Shown here piece by piece: positions 55,026 through 61,957 of a stretch of 61,957 bases of DNA. Each line of letters starts with the position of its first letter. Positions within the stretch are counted from its first letter, which is position 1. Origin of the DNA: Prevotella micans DSM 21469 = JCM 16134 (GTDB taxonomy: Bacteria; Bacteroidota; Bacteroidia; Bacteroidales; Bacteroidaceae); assembly GCF_000614105.1 (NCBI RefSeq), contig NZ_BAKH01000007.1, positions 1 through 61,957 of the forward strand, written 5' to 3'. The notes below the pieces were generated by a model. The model worked only from the letters and a program-made list of their open reading frames with translations, was not told where the DNA came from and made no database searches. The position numbers were made by a program, and so were the translations under genes.

Positions 55026-56531
55026 TTAACGGCGTAGTCTAGCAATAGGCAATCCGAGTTGTTCACGATATTTGGCTACTGTTCTACGGGCAATTGGAAA
55101 ACCTTTTTGTTTCATGATTTTTGCTAGTGCTTCGTCGCTTAGCGGATTGCTTTTATCTTCTAGGGTAATTACTTCTTTGAGCGTCATCTTAATTTTACGA
55201 GTCGACATTTCCTCGCCTTCGTCGGTTGTATAGCTGTCGGTAAAGAAAAATCTAAGCGGAAAAGTTCCCCAGCGTGTTTGAGCATATTTGATATTGCTCA
55301 CTCGCGAAATGGTTGATATATCAAGCCCAGTAATATCAGCAATATCTTTCAAAATCATAGGTTTGAGATCGGCCTCATCACCATCCTGGAAAAATTTTCG
55401 CTGAATTTCGATGATGGCCTGCATAGTTATACGAAGTGTTTCGCGACGTTGCTTTACTGCATCGATAAATCCTTGTGCCTTATCGACCTTTTCCTTTATA
55501 TAGAGCAATGCCTCCTTCGCCTGCCGACTCATACTTTGCTTGTTATCGCGATAAGCTGTAAGCATCTCGGCAAAAGCTGTCGACACATGTAATTCAGGCA
55601 GATTTCCATTATTGAGTGTGAATGTTATGTTACCGTTGTCGTCGGTCTCAACAATGAAGTCGGGAGTTATTTGCTGAACATTACGTCCCTGCGTTTCGCC
55701 CATCGATGAGCCCGGCTTCGGATTCAGTTTTCTGATTTCGGTTTCTAGCCGGGCTGTTCCATCGTTAGAGAGTCCGAGGAGAGAGCCTATCTTATCCCAA
55801 CGTTTCCTTGTGAACAGTTCGAAATACGATGAAATGGTGCGACGAATATTCTTATACATCTCATCATTCTCTTTCCATTCACCATTTTGCACTCTACGTT
55901 CAATTTGCAGCAGCAAACACTCCTGCAACGATCGTGCGCCGATTCCGGGAGGGTCGAACTCCTGAAGAATCTTCAACACGTTCTCAATTTCCTTCGGGGA
56001 AGCCTCGATACCGTGATATATTGCGAGTTCATCGCTTATGACATCAAGTTTCTTCCTGAGCAATCCGTCATCGTCAAGACTTCCTATTAGATATTCCATT
56101 ATTTTTCTTTGATGGTTGGTTAGGCGGTGTTCGCCTATCTGTTCATTTAGTTTGTCTATGAATGAAGTGGTATCTCCGTACACAATTTCTTCATAATCCG
56201 CATTATTGTCGTGCTGCCTAGTGTCATAAACCGGTAAATCATCGTCCGACCGCATTCTCTCCAATGCCGTATCTAGTGCATCTTGCCTTTCTTCGCGTTC
56301 ATGTTGTGTGTCGAAATCTTCGTGTTCTTCAGTTTCAAAATCTTGGGAGCCGTTTTTTTCATCTTCAATTCCAATTTCGAGAGCCGGATTGTCATCAAGT
56401 TCGGCATTCACATTTTCTTCGAGTTCGGTAAGTGGCATTTCCAGCAGTCTAACCACTTGTAATTGTTGTTGCGAGAGTCGTTGTAATTGCTGTTGTTTTT
56501 GCGTTTGAATCTGTATTTGTTCTTGTGTCAT
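55026..56531 (-). CDS. rpoN: RNA polymerase sigma-54 factor
   Basis: Sigma-54 needs an AAA+ enhancer-binding activator to start transcription. The N-terminal activator-interacting region is Gln/Leu-rich (LQRLSQQQLQVVRLLEMPL). An acidic linker follows, then the core-binding part (GSLDDDGLLRKKLDVISDEL, FDPPGIGARSLQECLLLQI) and a DNA-binding end. The RpoN box is ARRTVAKYREQLGLP at the C-terminus. It has 501 residues. A -7 element is at 56554-56561. Confidence 0.95.
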   Translation of the reverse strand: MTQEQIQIQTQKQQQLQRLSQQQLQVVRLLEMPLTELEENVNAELDDNPALEIGIEDEKNGSQDFETEEHEDFDTQHEREERQDALDTALERMRSDDDLPVYDTRQHDNNADYEEIVYGDTTSFIDKLNEQIGEHRLTNHQRKIMEYLIGSLDDDGLLRKKLDVISDELAIYHGIEASPKEIENVLKILQEFDPPGIGARSLQECLLLQIERRVQNGEWKENDEMYKNIRRTISSYFELFTRKRWDKIGSLLGLSNDGTARLETEIRKLNPKPGSSMGETQGRNVQQITPDFIVETDDNGNITFTLNNGNLPELHVSTAFAEMLTAYRDNKQSMSRQAKEALLYIKEKVDKAQGFIDAVKQRRETLRITMQAIIEIQRKFFQDGDEADLKPMILKDIADITGLDISTISRVSNIKYAQTRWGTFPLRFFFTDSYTTDEGEEMSTRKIKMTLKEVITLEDKSNPLSDEALAKIMKQKGFPIARRTVAKYREQLGLPIARLRR

Positions 56532-56553
56532 TCTAACCTTGAAAATTTGTTGG

Positions 56554-56561
56554 CAAAGTTA
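56554..56561 (-). promoter_or_regulatory. -7 promoter element for rpoN-PAP2-purE
   Basis: The minus strand reads TAACTTTG (TAnnTTTG), 23 nt upstream of the rpoN ATG, directly after the terminator of the preceding gene. Confidence 0.55.
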
Positions 56562-56563
56562 CA

Positions 56564-56604
56564 AAAGAGCGAGGAGTTATCACTTTGATAACTCCTCGCT
56601 CTTT
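56564..56604 (-). terminator. Terminator between the acyl-CoA ligase and rpoN
   Basis: AAAGAGCGAGGAGTTATCA and its exact complement form a 19-bp stem around a 3-nt loop, 21 nt past the ligase stop. It ends at the edge of the rpoN -7 element. Confidence 0.82.
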
Positions 56605-56624
56605 ATATTCAGTTCGATGCCTAG

Positions 56625-58289
56625 TTACTTCTGATACAAATAACGTTTGATTGATTTTTTCGGAGTCTTTTCAAATTCTTCTTCCTGAATTCTGATAACG
56701 GAAATTTTAGAATAAATAGGCATTTCTTCATTGAGTTGTTGGCGGTTATGCTCCATAATCTCGCTAATGTCGCCGGTGTTAAGCCCAAGTATGTTAGCTT
56801 CGTCGTAGTCTGGATGAACAAGGGCAACGAGTTTCTCACCTTCCTGAATCACTAATCCTTCAGAGACTAGAGTGAGCGAATTTAGTTTGTCTTCAATTTC
56901 CTCAGGATAAATGTTCTGTCCGTTGCTACCAAGAAGCATATTCTTTGAACGACCTTTAATGAAAACATTACCGTCAGAATCCATAGTTGCGAGGTCACCG
57001 GTATGGAACCATCCATTACTGTCAATGGCTGTTTGGGTGGCTTCATCATTTTTGTAATATCCTAACAAAACATTAGGTCCTTTGGTGAGAATCTCACCCG
57101 GAGTGTTCTCGGGGTCGGTACTGTCTATACGAACTTCTTGATGTAATGCGGCTTGTCCACAAGAACCTGGAACGAAAGTTTTCCAATCGCGATAGCAAAT
57201 TATTGGCGCGCATTCGGTGGCTCCATAACCCACGGTGAAAGGAAATTCTATTTGTTTTAGGAAATGTTCAACCTCACCATTCAAGGCTGCACCACCAATT
57301 ATGATTTCGTAGAGATTACCTCCGAACGCTTCATAAACCTGTTCCTTAATCTTCTCGCGCACTTTTTTGTTGATTACGGGGGTGTTGAGGAGAATCTTCA
57401 TTTTATTATTCTGAATTTTAGGGAATACTTTTTTTCGGATAATCTTCTCTATCACCAGTGGAACAGCAATCATTATGGCAGGCTTCACGTCTTGCAGAGC
57501 TTGTGCAATGATTGCCGGTGAAGGAATTCGGGTTAGATAGAAAATGTGCAAACCGCAGATGAACTCGAAAATAAATTCGAATGCCATTCCATACATGTGG
57601 GCCATGGGGAGAATACTGATAATATTGTCGCCTGGCTTTAGTTTGTCGCCCAATACGTTCATCGCAAAATCGGCATTACTCCACATTGCACGATAGGGAA
57701 TCATAACCCCTTTCGAATGTCCAGTTGTGCCGCTGGTGTAGTTGATGAGCGCGAGTTCATCAGGATTTTTTTCGCGATAATAATGTACGTGTTCAGCTCG
57801 GAAATACTTAGGGTATTTTTGACCGAACATTTCGTTGAGATGTTCGCGTGTATAGGTGAGTTTTTCGGTTCGGCTAAGGATGAGTGATAGGTCAGGCAGA
57901 TAAATAATTCCTTCAATATTCGGCATTTGAGCTGCATCGATTTGTGTACTTACAACATCGCCTGCGAAAAGCAGCTTCGCATCGGAATGATTAACGATAT
58001 TATGTATTTGCTCAGCGGTGAATTCATGAAGAATCGGCACGGCAATAGCTCCATAAGTCAATATCGCAAGGAATGTTGCGGCCCACATCGAAGAGTTTCT
58101 CCCGCAAATGGCAATTTTGTCACCTTGTTTCACTCCACTAGCCTCGAACATAATATGTAATTTTTCGATCTTTCGTGCCACGTCATGATATTGTAGCGTT
58201 CTACCTTTATAATCCGTGAGAGCATCAAGATCCCAATGCTCTATAATGCTTCGTTCAATCAACTCATTAAAACTTGGGATATTTTCCAT
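56625..58289 (-). CDS. Long-chain acyl-CoA synthetase (AMP-binding)
   Basis: This 554-residue enzyme activates an organic acid, probably a fatty acid, to the acyl-CoA via an acyl-AMP. The start at 58289 (MENIPSFNELIER) is preferred because the promoter -7 at 58313-58321 lies between it and the longer start. Motifs are INYTSGTTGHSKGVMIPY (P-loop), VGYGATECAPII, GWFHTGDLATMDSDGNVFIK and GRSKNMLLGSNGQNIYPEEI. The C-terminal lysine is in EKTPKKSIKRYLY. It is transcribed alone. Confidence 0.92.
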   Translation of the reverse strand: MENIPSFNELIERSIIEHWDLDALTDYKGRTLQYHDVARKIEKLHIMFEASGVKQGDKIAICGRNSSMWAATFLAILTYGAIAVPILHEFTAEQIHNIVNHSDAKLLFAGDVVSTQIDAAQMPNIEGIIYLPDLSLILSRTEKLTYTREHLNEMFGQKYPKYFRAEHVHYYREKNPDELALINYTSGTTGHSKGVMIPYRAMWSNADFAMNVLGDKLKPGDNIISILPMAHMYGMAFEFIFEFICGLHIFYLTRIPSPAIIAQALQDVKPAIMIAVPLVIEKIIRKKVFPKIQNNKMKILLNTPVINKKVREKIKEQVYEAFGGNLYEIIIGGAALNGEVEHFLKQIEFPFTVGYGATECAPIICYRDWKTFVPGSCGQAALHQEVRIDSTDPENTPGEILTKGPNVLLGYYKNDEATQTAIDSNGWFHTGDLATMDSDGNVFIKGRSKNMLLGSNGQNIYPEEIEDKLNSLTLVSEGLVIQEGEKLVALVHPDYDEANILGLNTGDISEIMEHNRQQLNEEMPIYSKISVIRIQEEEFEKTPKKSIKRYLYQK

Positions 58290-58312
58290 ATTGTGAATTA
58301 AATTATCTACGC

Positions 58313-58344
58313 GCAAAGGTATTGATTTGTCTGCACAAATCAAA
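58313..58344 (-). promoter_or_regulatory. Promoter of the acyl-CoA ligase gene (-33 and -7)
   Basis: On the minus strand TTTG (58341-58344) is followed after 19 nt by TACCTTTGC (58313-58321). It is 24 nt upstream of the ATG and sets the start. Confidence 0.65.
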
Positions 58345-58567
58345 AAAAGATGTGCAACTATAAGCACCTTAACTCCATACTCTATAACAAGAAACGGAAC
58401 TACACATCACGTGCAATTCCGCTCTCTAAATCTATTAACTCTTTAAAATTGTAGATTCAGTTTGTACTAATAATCAATCTTATTCCTTTTATTATCTTAT
58501 GCTTTATGAAGAACTTCGAGTATAGTGTGGCGTGTCTTAAAAATCTCAGGTTTGCAATTATATCTTT

Positions 58568-59488
58568 TTATCTGTGACCGCTAAATGTCCCACTACCGAA
58601 AGAACGACTTGGACTGCTGCCGAACGTTCTACTTGGAGTGCTTAAAGAATTACTTCCTTGTGAGGGCGAGAACGAACGACTCGGAAGTTGAGACGACGAA
58701 CGAGGTGTTTGTGAGGGTGAGAACGAACGATTTGGTTCGTTGAATGAACGACTTGGAGTTCCGTTTCCAAAGCTGCGACTACCTTCAAACGAATTATTAC
58801 GCATTACTCCGGGATAACGTCCAACCGTGGTGCGTGTGGAACTTTCTCGTGAAGGGGCATATCCTCCTCCATAATAACGATTAGGTGTTGAGCCGAAAGA
58901 ACGGGTACGATCATTCTGGAAATCTCGGCGTGGTGCACGAACTCCACTGAAACGGTATTCATCTCCATAGTATCCACGGTCGAATTGGTCGCGCATTCCG
59001 AAATCACGGCCTTGGCGTGGACTTACAAAATCACGCTCATAATACCAGCTTCTGCCACCATTCATTTGCCAACTGTGTCCACCTCGATAGACGGTGTAGA
59101 ATCGTGGTTCGCCGAAGTAGAAATAATCGCGACGTGGATAGCGGGCATATATTCCGAAACTCCAATATCCTCTATTCATCCATACGGGACGATAGAAATA
59201 TGAAGTATTTACAAATGCACGATATTGCCAGTCAAAAAGGATATAACTAAAATCAAGATTCCGATAAGTCCAATAGGCACCGTATAAATCATCGACCGTG
59301 TTCAGACTCATCAAATAATCCATGTTGATTTCATAGGCAGCCTCATATTGCTCTTCAGTTAGGTTGAGCTCGTAGGCCATTTTGTCTGTTAGAAACAATG
59401 CTTGAAGGCGTGCTTGCTGATAGCCCATTGCGTTGCTCGAGATTGAAAACGTTAGGAACGCAACGATTGTAAATATTAACTGTTTCAT
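58568..59488 (-). CDS. Conserved secreted hypothetical protein with Ser/Arg/Phe-rich tail
   Basis: A signal peptide (MKQLIFTIVAFLTFSISSNA) starts a 306-residue protein. The N-terminal part, QARLQALFLTDKMAYELNLT and EEQYEAAYEINMDYLMSLN, is a recurring Bacteroidales segment. It is followed by an aromatic/Arg-rich middle (FGIYARYPRRDYFYFGEPRF, YRGGHSWQMNGGRSWYYERD). The last ~90 residues repeat SRSF, NRSFSPSQ and SRTFGSS motifs and are low-complexity. No function is known. The EEQY part recalls helical stress-sensor-like domains, but I do not assign it. Confidence 0.78.
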   Translation of the reverse strand: MKQLIFTIVAFLTFSISSNAMGYQQARLQALFLTDKMAYELNLTEEQYEAAYEINMDYLMSLNTVDDLYGAYWTYRNLDFSYILFDWQYRAFVNTSYFYRPVWMNRGYWSFGIYARYPRRDYFYFGEPRFYTVYRGGHSWQMNGGRSWYYERDFVSPRQGRDFGMRDQFDRGYYGDEYRFSGVRAPRRDFQNDRTRSFGSTPNRYYGGGYAPSRESSTRTTVGRYPGVMRNNSFEGSRSFGNGTPSRSFNEPNRSFSPSQTPRSSSQLPSRSFSPSQGSNSLSTPSRTFGSSPSRSFGSGTFSGHR

Positions 59489-59573
59489 AATCGTTTGCTT
59501 TTTGCGTTGTTAGAAATTATGTTTGTGCGATGTAACGTTGGCAAAGGAAAGGTAAAAGGGAGGTCCTTCAGAA

Positions 59574-59606
59574 AGGTGATTCCCTAAGTGCCTTTGGGAA
59601 TCACCT
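59574..59606 (-). terminator. Hairpin at the nadD stop codon
   Basis: AGGTGATTCCC and GGGAATCACCT form an 11-bp stem with an 11-nt loop, overlapping the end of nadD. No long T-run follows on the minus strand, so termination is likely but not certain. Confidence 0.5.
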
Positions 59607-60186
59607 AAAGATAGAGATTTCTTACTTGTTGCAGAATGCAGGCTGGTATCATTTTGTCGATGGATTCACCTTGCTTGATTCGTCTGCGTATATCAGAACT
59701 GCTGATGTCCAGTAGTGGTGTTTGAAGAATTTGTTGTCCTGCTTTTAGTAGTTGTTTATCTAACGGATATCCTCGTCGCGGAAAGATTGCTATGGGATAA
59801 TTTGCAAGGATATCGGCTGCATGAGACCAGCGATTAAAAGCCGCCCAGTTGTCGCCGCCAATCAAGAGTGTGAAATTTGTTTGTGGATAATCTTTTTTCA
59901 GTGATTGCAGTGTGTTCCATGTGTAAGATGGTTTGGGAAGATGGAATTCATAATCAGAAACTTTCAGCTTCGGGTAATTGGCAACGGCTTGCTTTCCGAG
60001 TTCGAGACGCTTGTCGTCGTCGAGTAGTTCTGCTTTTGTTTTGAATGGGTTTTGAGGTGTTACCATCAACCAAACTTCGTCTAACGAGCATTGTTCCAAG
60101 AATGTTTCGGCCAGGATGATATGGCCATTGTGGATTGGATTGAACGAGCCACCGAAGATGCCGATTTCCATAGAATTCTGCTTCAA
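59605..60186 (-). CDS. nadD: Nicotinate-nucleotide adenylyltransferase
   Basis: NadD makes nicotinic acid adenine dinucleotide in NAD synthesis. GIFGGSFNPIHNGHIILAE holds the (H/T)xGH site and SSSDIRRRIKQGE the C-terminal ISST-like motif. PQNPFKTKAELLDDDKRLEL and LIGGDNWAAFNRWS are also family features. The ATG at 60186 overlaps the gmk stop (ATGA); an internal Met at 60171 is an alternative start. It has 193 residues and closes the yicC-gmk-nadD operon. Confidence 0.93.
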   Translation of the reverse strand: MKQNSMEIGIFGGSFNPIHNGHIILAETFLEQCSLDEVWLMVTPQNPFKTKAELLDDDKRLELGKQAVANYPKLKVSDYEFHLPKPSYTWNTLQSLKKDYPQTNFTLLIGGDNWAAFNRWSHAADILANYPIAIFPRRGYPLDKQLLKAGQQILQTPLLDISSSDIRRRIKQGESIDKMIPACILQQVRNLYL

Positions 60187-60764
60187 CGATTCAAGAAGTT
60201 AACCACTGTTTTATAGACTTTTTCTTGAGCTAACGTAAGTTCGTCGTTCACTATCACTGTGTCGAACCGGTCGGCAAAGGTCATTTCGTATTCTGCTTTT
60301 GCAATTCTACTTTGAATTGCTTCTGCAGAATCGGTTCCGCGCTGTTCAAGTCGGCGCCGGAGTTCGTTTACCGACGGCGGTTGAATGAATATGCTGAGTG
60401 CCCTGTTACCATAGAACTTCTTGATGTTACAACCGCCCTTAACGTCTACATCGAATATCACGTTCTGACCGGCCGACAATTGTCGCTCAACCTGCGTCTT
60501 CAATGTTCCATAGAAACGACCGGCATAAACCTCCTCGTATTCTATGAATTCATCAGACGCGATACGCTCCTTGAATTCTTCGGTAGAAAGGAAGATATAT
60601 TCTACTCCATTCTTTTCATTGCCTCGTGGTTCGCGAGTTGTGCAACTCACCGAGAATGTTAGTTTGAGTTCCGGATGTTCAGCCATCAACCAACCAACGA
60701 GTGTACTCTTACCCGAACCTGATGGCGCCGAAAAAACAATCAATTTACCCTGCTGCATAATCAC
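60183..60764 (-). CDS. gmk: Guanylate kinase
   Basis: Gmk phosphorylates GMP to GDP. The Walker A is VFSAPSGSGKSTLVGWLM, the GMP site is VSCTTREPRGNEKNGVEYIF, and EYEEVYAGRFYGTLK and FDVDVKGGCNIKKFYG follow. The ATG at 60764 overlaps the yicC stop (ATGA); MQQGKL at 60758 is an alternative. It has 193 residues. Confidence 0.95.
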   Translation of the reverse strand: MIMQQGKLIVFSAPSGSGKSTLVGWLMAEHPELKLTFSVSCTTREPRGNEKNGVEYIFLSTEEFKERIASDEFIEYEEVYAGRFYGTLKTQVERQLSAGQNVIFDVDVKGGCNIKKFYGNRALSIFIQPPSVNELRRRLEQRGTDSAEAIQSRIAKAEYEMTFADRFDTVIVNDELTLAQEKVYKTVVNFLNR

Positions 60765-61639
60765 ATTACGTTCAACACTTGTTCCTTGATTTGTTCAAGC
60801 TCGTCTTTCATCCGGATAACGATATTCTGCATCTCGGCCTGATTACTTTTTGCACCGGTCGTGTTTATTTCCCGACCCATTTCCTGGGCAATGAATCCGA
60901 GTTTTTTGCCCACTCCATGGGCTCCCTCCTGCATTGTTTCGCGGAAATATTTCAGATGATTCAGCAGACGTTGTTTTTCCTCGCTTATATCGAGCTTCTC
61001 GATATAGTATATAAGTTCCTGTTCCAAACGATTTCTGTCGTAATCAACACTAGTGAGTTGTTTTAATCCCTCTTCGATTCGCTCTTTTATTTTCTCGACG
61101 CGATGTTCTTCAAACGGTGCAATTGAAGCCAGCAGATTCTCGATATTATTAATCTTCTCATTGAACTTATTGAACAATGCTTCGCCCTCTTGTTTTCTGA
61201 AATCATTCAGCAGTCCGAGCGCTTCATCTATAGCCTGTTGAGCCATGTGCCATTCGTCTTCGTTGAGTTCTTCAATTTCGGGTTGTGTCATCACATCGGG
61301 CATTCTAACCAACAGTCCGAACCAATCTGCAGGTTCAGCGATACCCGTCTTAGCCGAAATCTCTTTAATCTGGTTATAATAATTTTCCACCAGTGCGGCA
61401 TTTATTGGTGTAGCATCGTTCGCGACATCTTTCTCTACCCAGATATAAAAGTCGACCTTCCCCCGTTCGAGCTCTTTAGCCAGATGATGCCTAATTTCCA
61501 TTTCTTTTTCTCGATATATTGGCGTGATACGCACAGAAAGGTCGAGCGCCTTACTGTTGAGCGATTTAATTTCTACGTGAATTTTCTTCTCCTTATAGGC
61601 CACGACAGATTTACCGTAGCCTGTCATCGATAATATCAT
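60761..61639 (-). CDS. YicC family endoribonuclease-like protein
   Basis: YicC/YloC proteins are hexameric RNases implicated in small-RNA turnover in E. coli. The 292-residue protein starts MILSMTGYGKSVVAYKEKKI (YicC_N). It has VEIKSLNSKALDLSVRITP. The C-terminal DUF1732 part ends LGFIAQEMGREINTTGAKSN and QAEMQNIVIRMKDELEQIKE. The yicC-gmk neighbourhood is widely conserved. A -7 element lies at 61666-61674. Confidence 0.94.
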   Translation of the reverse strand: MILSMTGYGKSVVAYKEKKIHVEIKSLNSKALDLSVRITPIYREKEMEIRHHLAKELERGKVDFYIWVEKDVANDATPINAALVENYYNQIKEISAKTGIAEPADWFGLLVRMPDVMTQPEIEELNEDEWHMAQQAIDEALGLLNDFRKQEGEALFNKFNEKINNIENLLASIAPFEEHRVEKIKERIEEGLKQLTSVDYDRNRLEQELIYYIEKLDISEEKQRLLNHLKYFRETMQEGAHGVGKKLGFIAQEMGREINTTGAKSNQAEMQNIVIRMKDELEQIKEQVLNVM

Positions 61640-61834
61640 GATTCGATTCCTTATTTTAGTTCACCGCAAAAGTACGAAAAACATAACGATATGTTTTCCA
61701 CCCTCCAATCTCACGATTTGTTCGAATTGAACCGATTTATAAGACTTGGTCTAACAAATAAAACGGGCAGACTTTGTTTAGGTTACACCCCATATCGAAG
61801 GATGTGTGGGTTCGGTTTAAGAGTATCTCACGTT
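61640..61834. other. Leader and intergenic region upstream of yicC
   Basis: It contains the yicC promoter and AT-rich sequence. No gene is seen before the 41-bp array that starts at 61835 and runs out of the window. Confidence 0.6.
61666..61674 (-). promoter_or_regulatory. -7 promoter element for yicC-gmk-nadD
   Basis: The minus strand reads TACTTTTGC (TAnnTTTG), 27 nt upstream of the yicC ATG. Confidence 0.6.
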
Positions 61835-61957
61835 CGCCCTTTGGCGAAGCTTTGCCGCCGTTGGATTTAACTCGTCGCCTTTTGGCGAAACGTTCCCGCC
61901 GTTGGATTCGGCTCGTCGCCCTTTGGCGAAACGTTCCCGCCGTTGGATTTAACTCGT
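61835..61957. repeat. 41-bp hairpin tandem array at the right edge
   Basis: Three complete 41-bp units begin at 61835, 61876 and 61917; the third ends exactly at the window edge, so more copies probably follow. Each holds the palindrome CGCC-cTTT-GGCG, then AACGTTCCCGCCGTTGG with an AACG/CGTT pair. The sequence is unrelated to the left-hand array, yet the unit length is the same. Confidence 0.9.

Overview
The window looks like a chromosomal segment of a Bacteroidales bacterium (Bacteroidota). Three things support this. Gene starts are repeatedly preceded by the Bacteroidota -7 promoter signature TAnnTTTG, with no recurring Shine-Dalgarno signal. Components of the type IX secretion system (T9SS) are present: the DUF5103 plug protein, PorD and PorZ. 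Gene neighbourhoods such as topA-aroK-speA, rpoN-PAP2-purE and coaBC-porD fit that order. The T9SS genes fit a Prevotellaceae-, Muribaculaceae- or Porphyromonadaceae-like organism, but I cannot assign a genus. No rRNA, insertion sequence, phage, CRISPR or integrase gene is visible. The one tRNA is tRNA-Gln(CTG).

Layout. 0-2.6 kb: a 41-bp hairpin-repeat array, then a DHH phosphoesterase and a sugar nucleotidyltransferase (-). 2.7-4.5 kb: a small acidic protein and the T9SS plug (+). 4.6-7.9 kb: outer-membrane protein, recR, a membrane protein, a glycosyltransferase and a GNAT (-). 8.0-13.9 kb: a GHL10 hydrolase, recJ and recQ (+). 13.9-16.0 kb: a secreted endonuclease-like protein and a DAHP synthase/chorismate mutase (-). 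16.5-18.9 kb: a GH3 beta-glucosidase (+). 19.0-22.4 kb: the GDP-L-fucose set manC, gmd and fcl (-). 22.5-28.6 kb: a DUF6261-like protein, tRNA-Gln, porD, coaBC, an exonuclease and dnaN (-), then a DUF3127 protein (+). 28.7-40.1 kb: a long operon of a small ORF, leuS, yitT-like, rdgB, porZ, a Dna2-like nuclease-helicase and a glycosyltransferase (-). 40.7-45.4 kb: mfd and an NCS2 purine permease (-). 45.6-47.4 kb: a 5'-nucleotidase (-). 47.6-48.6 kb: an ECF sigma factor and its probable regulator (-). 48.7-53.5 kb: topA-aroK-speA (-). 53.9-56.5 kb: rpoN-PAP2-purE (-). 56.6-61.6 kb: an acyl-CoA ligase, a secreted protein and yicC-gmk-nadD (-). From 13.9 kb on almost everything is on the minus strand.

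Two features stand out. First, intergenic gaps carry tandem arrays of short palindromic units with periods of 41, 41, about 42, 42, 23 and 22 bp, close to four or two turns of B-DNA. The sequences differ from array to array. Within the left-hand array the palindromic core changes abruptly while the 41-bp register is kept exactly. I know of no description of this family. Second, eight reading frames are each broken by an apparent net loss of one base, including mfd, rdgB, porZ, fcl and the T9SS plug gene. Reading errors in the source sequence are the likeliest cause, but the pattern needs checking. leuS also carries an AT-rich, in-frame insertion of about 70 extra codons in the leucine-specific domain.
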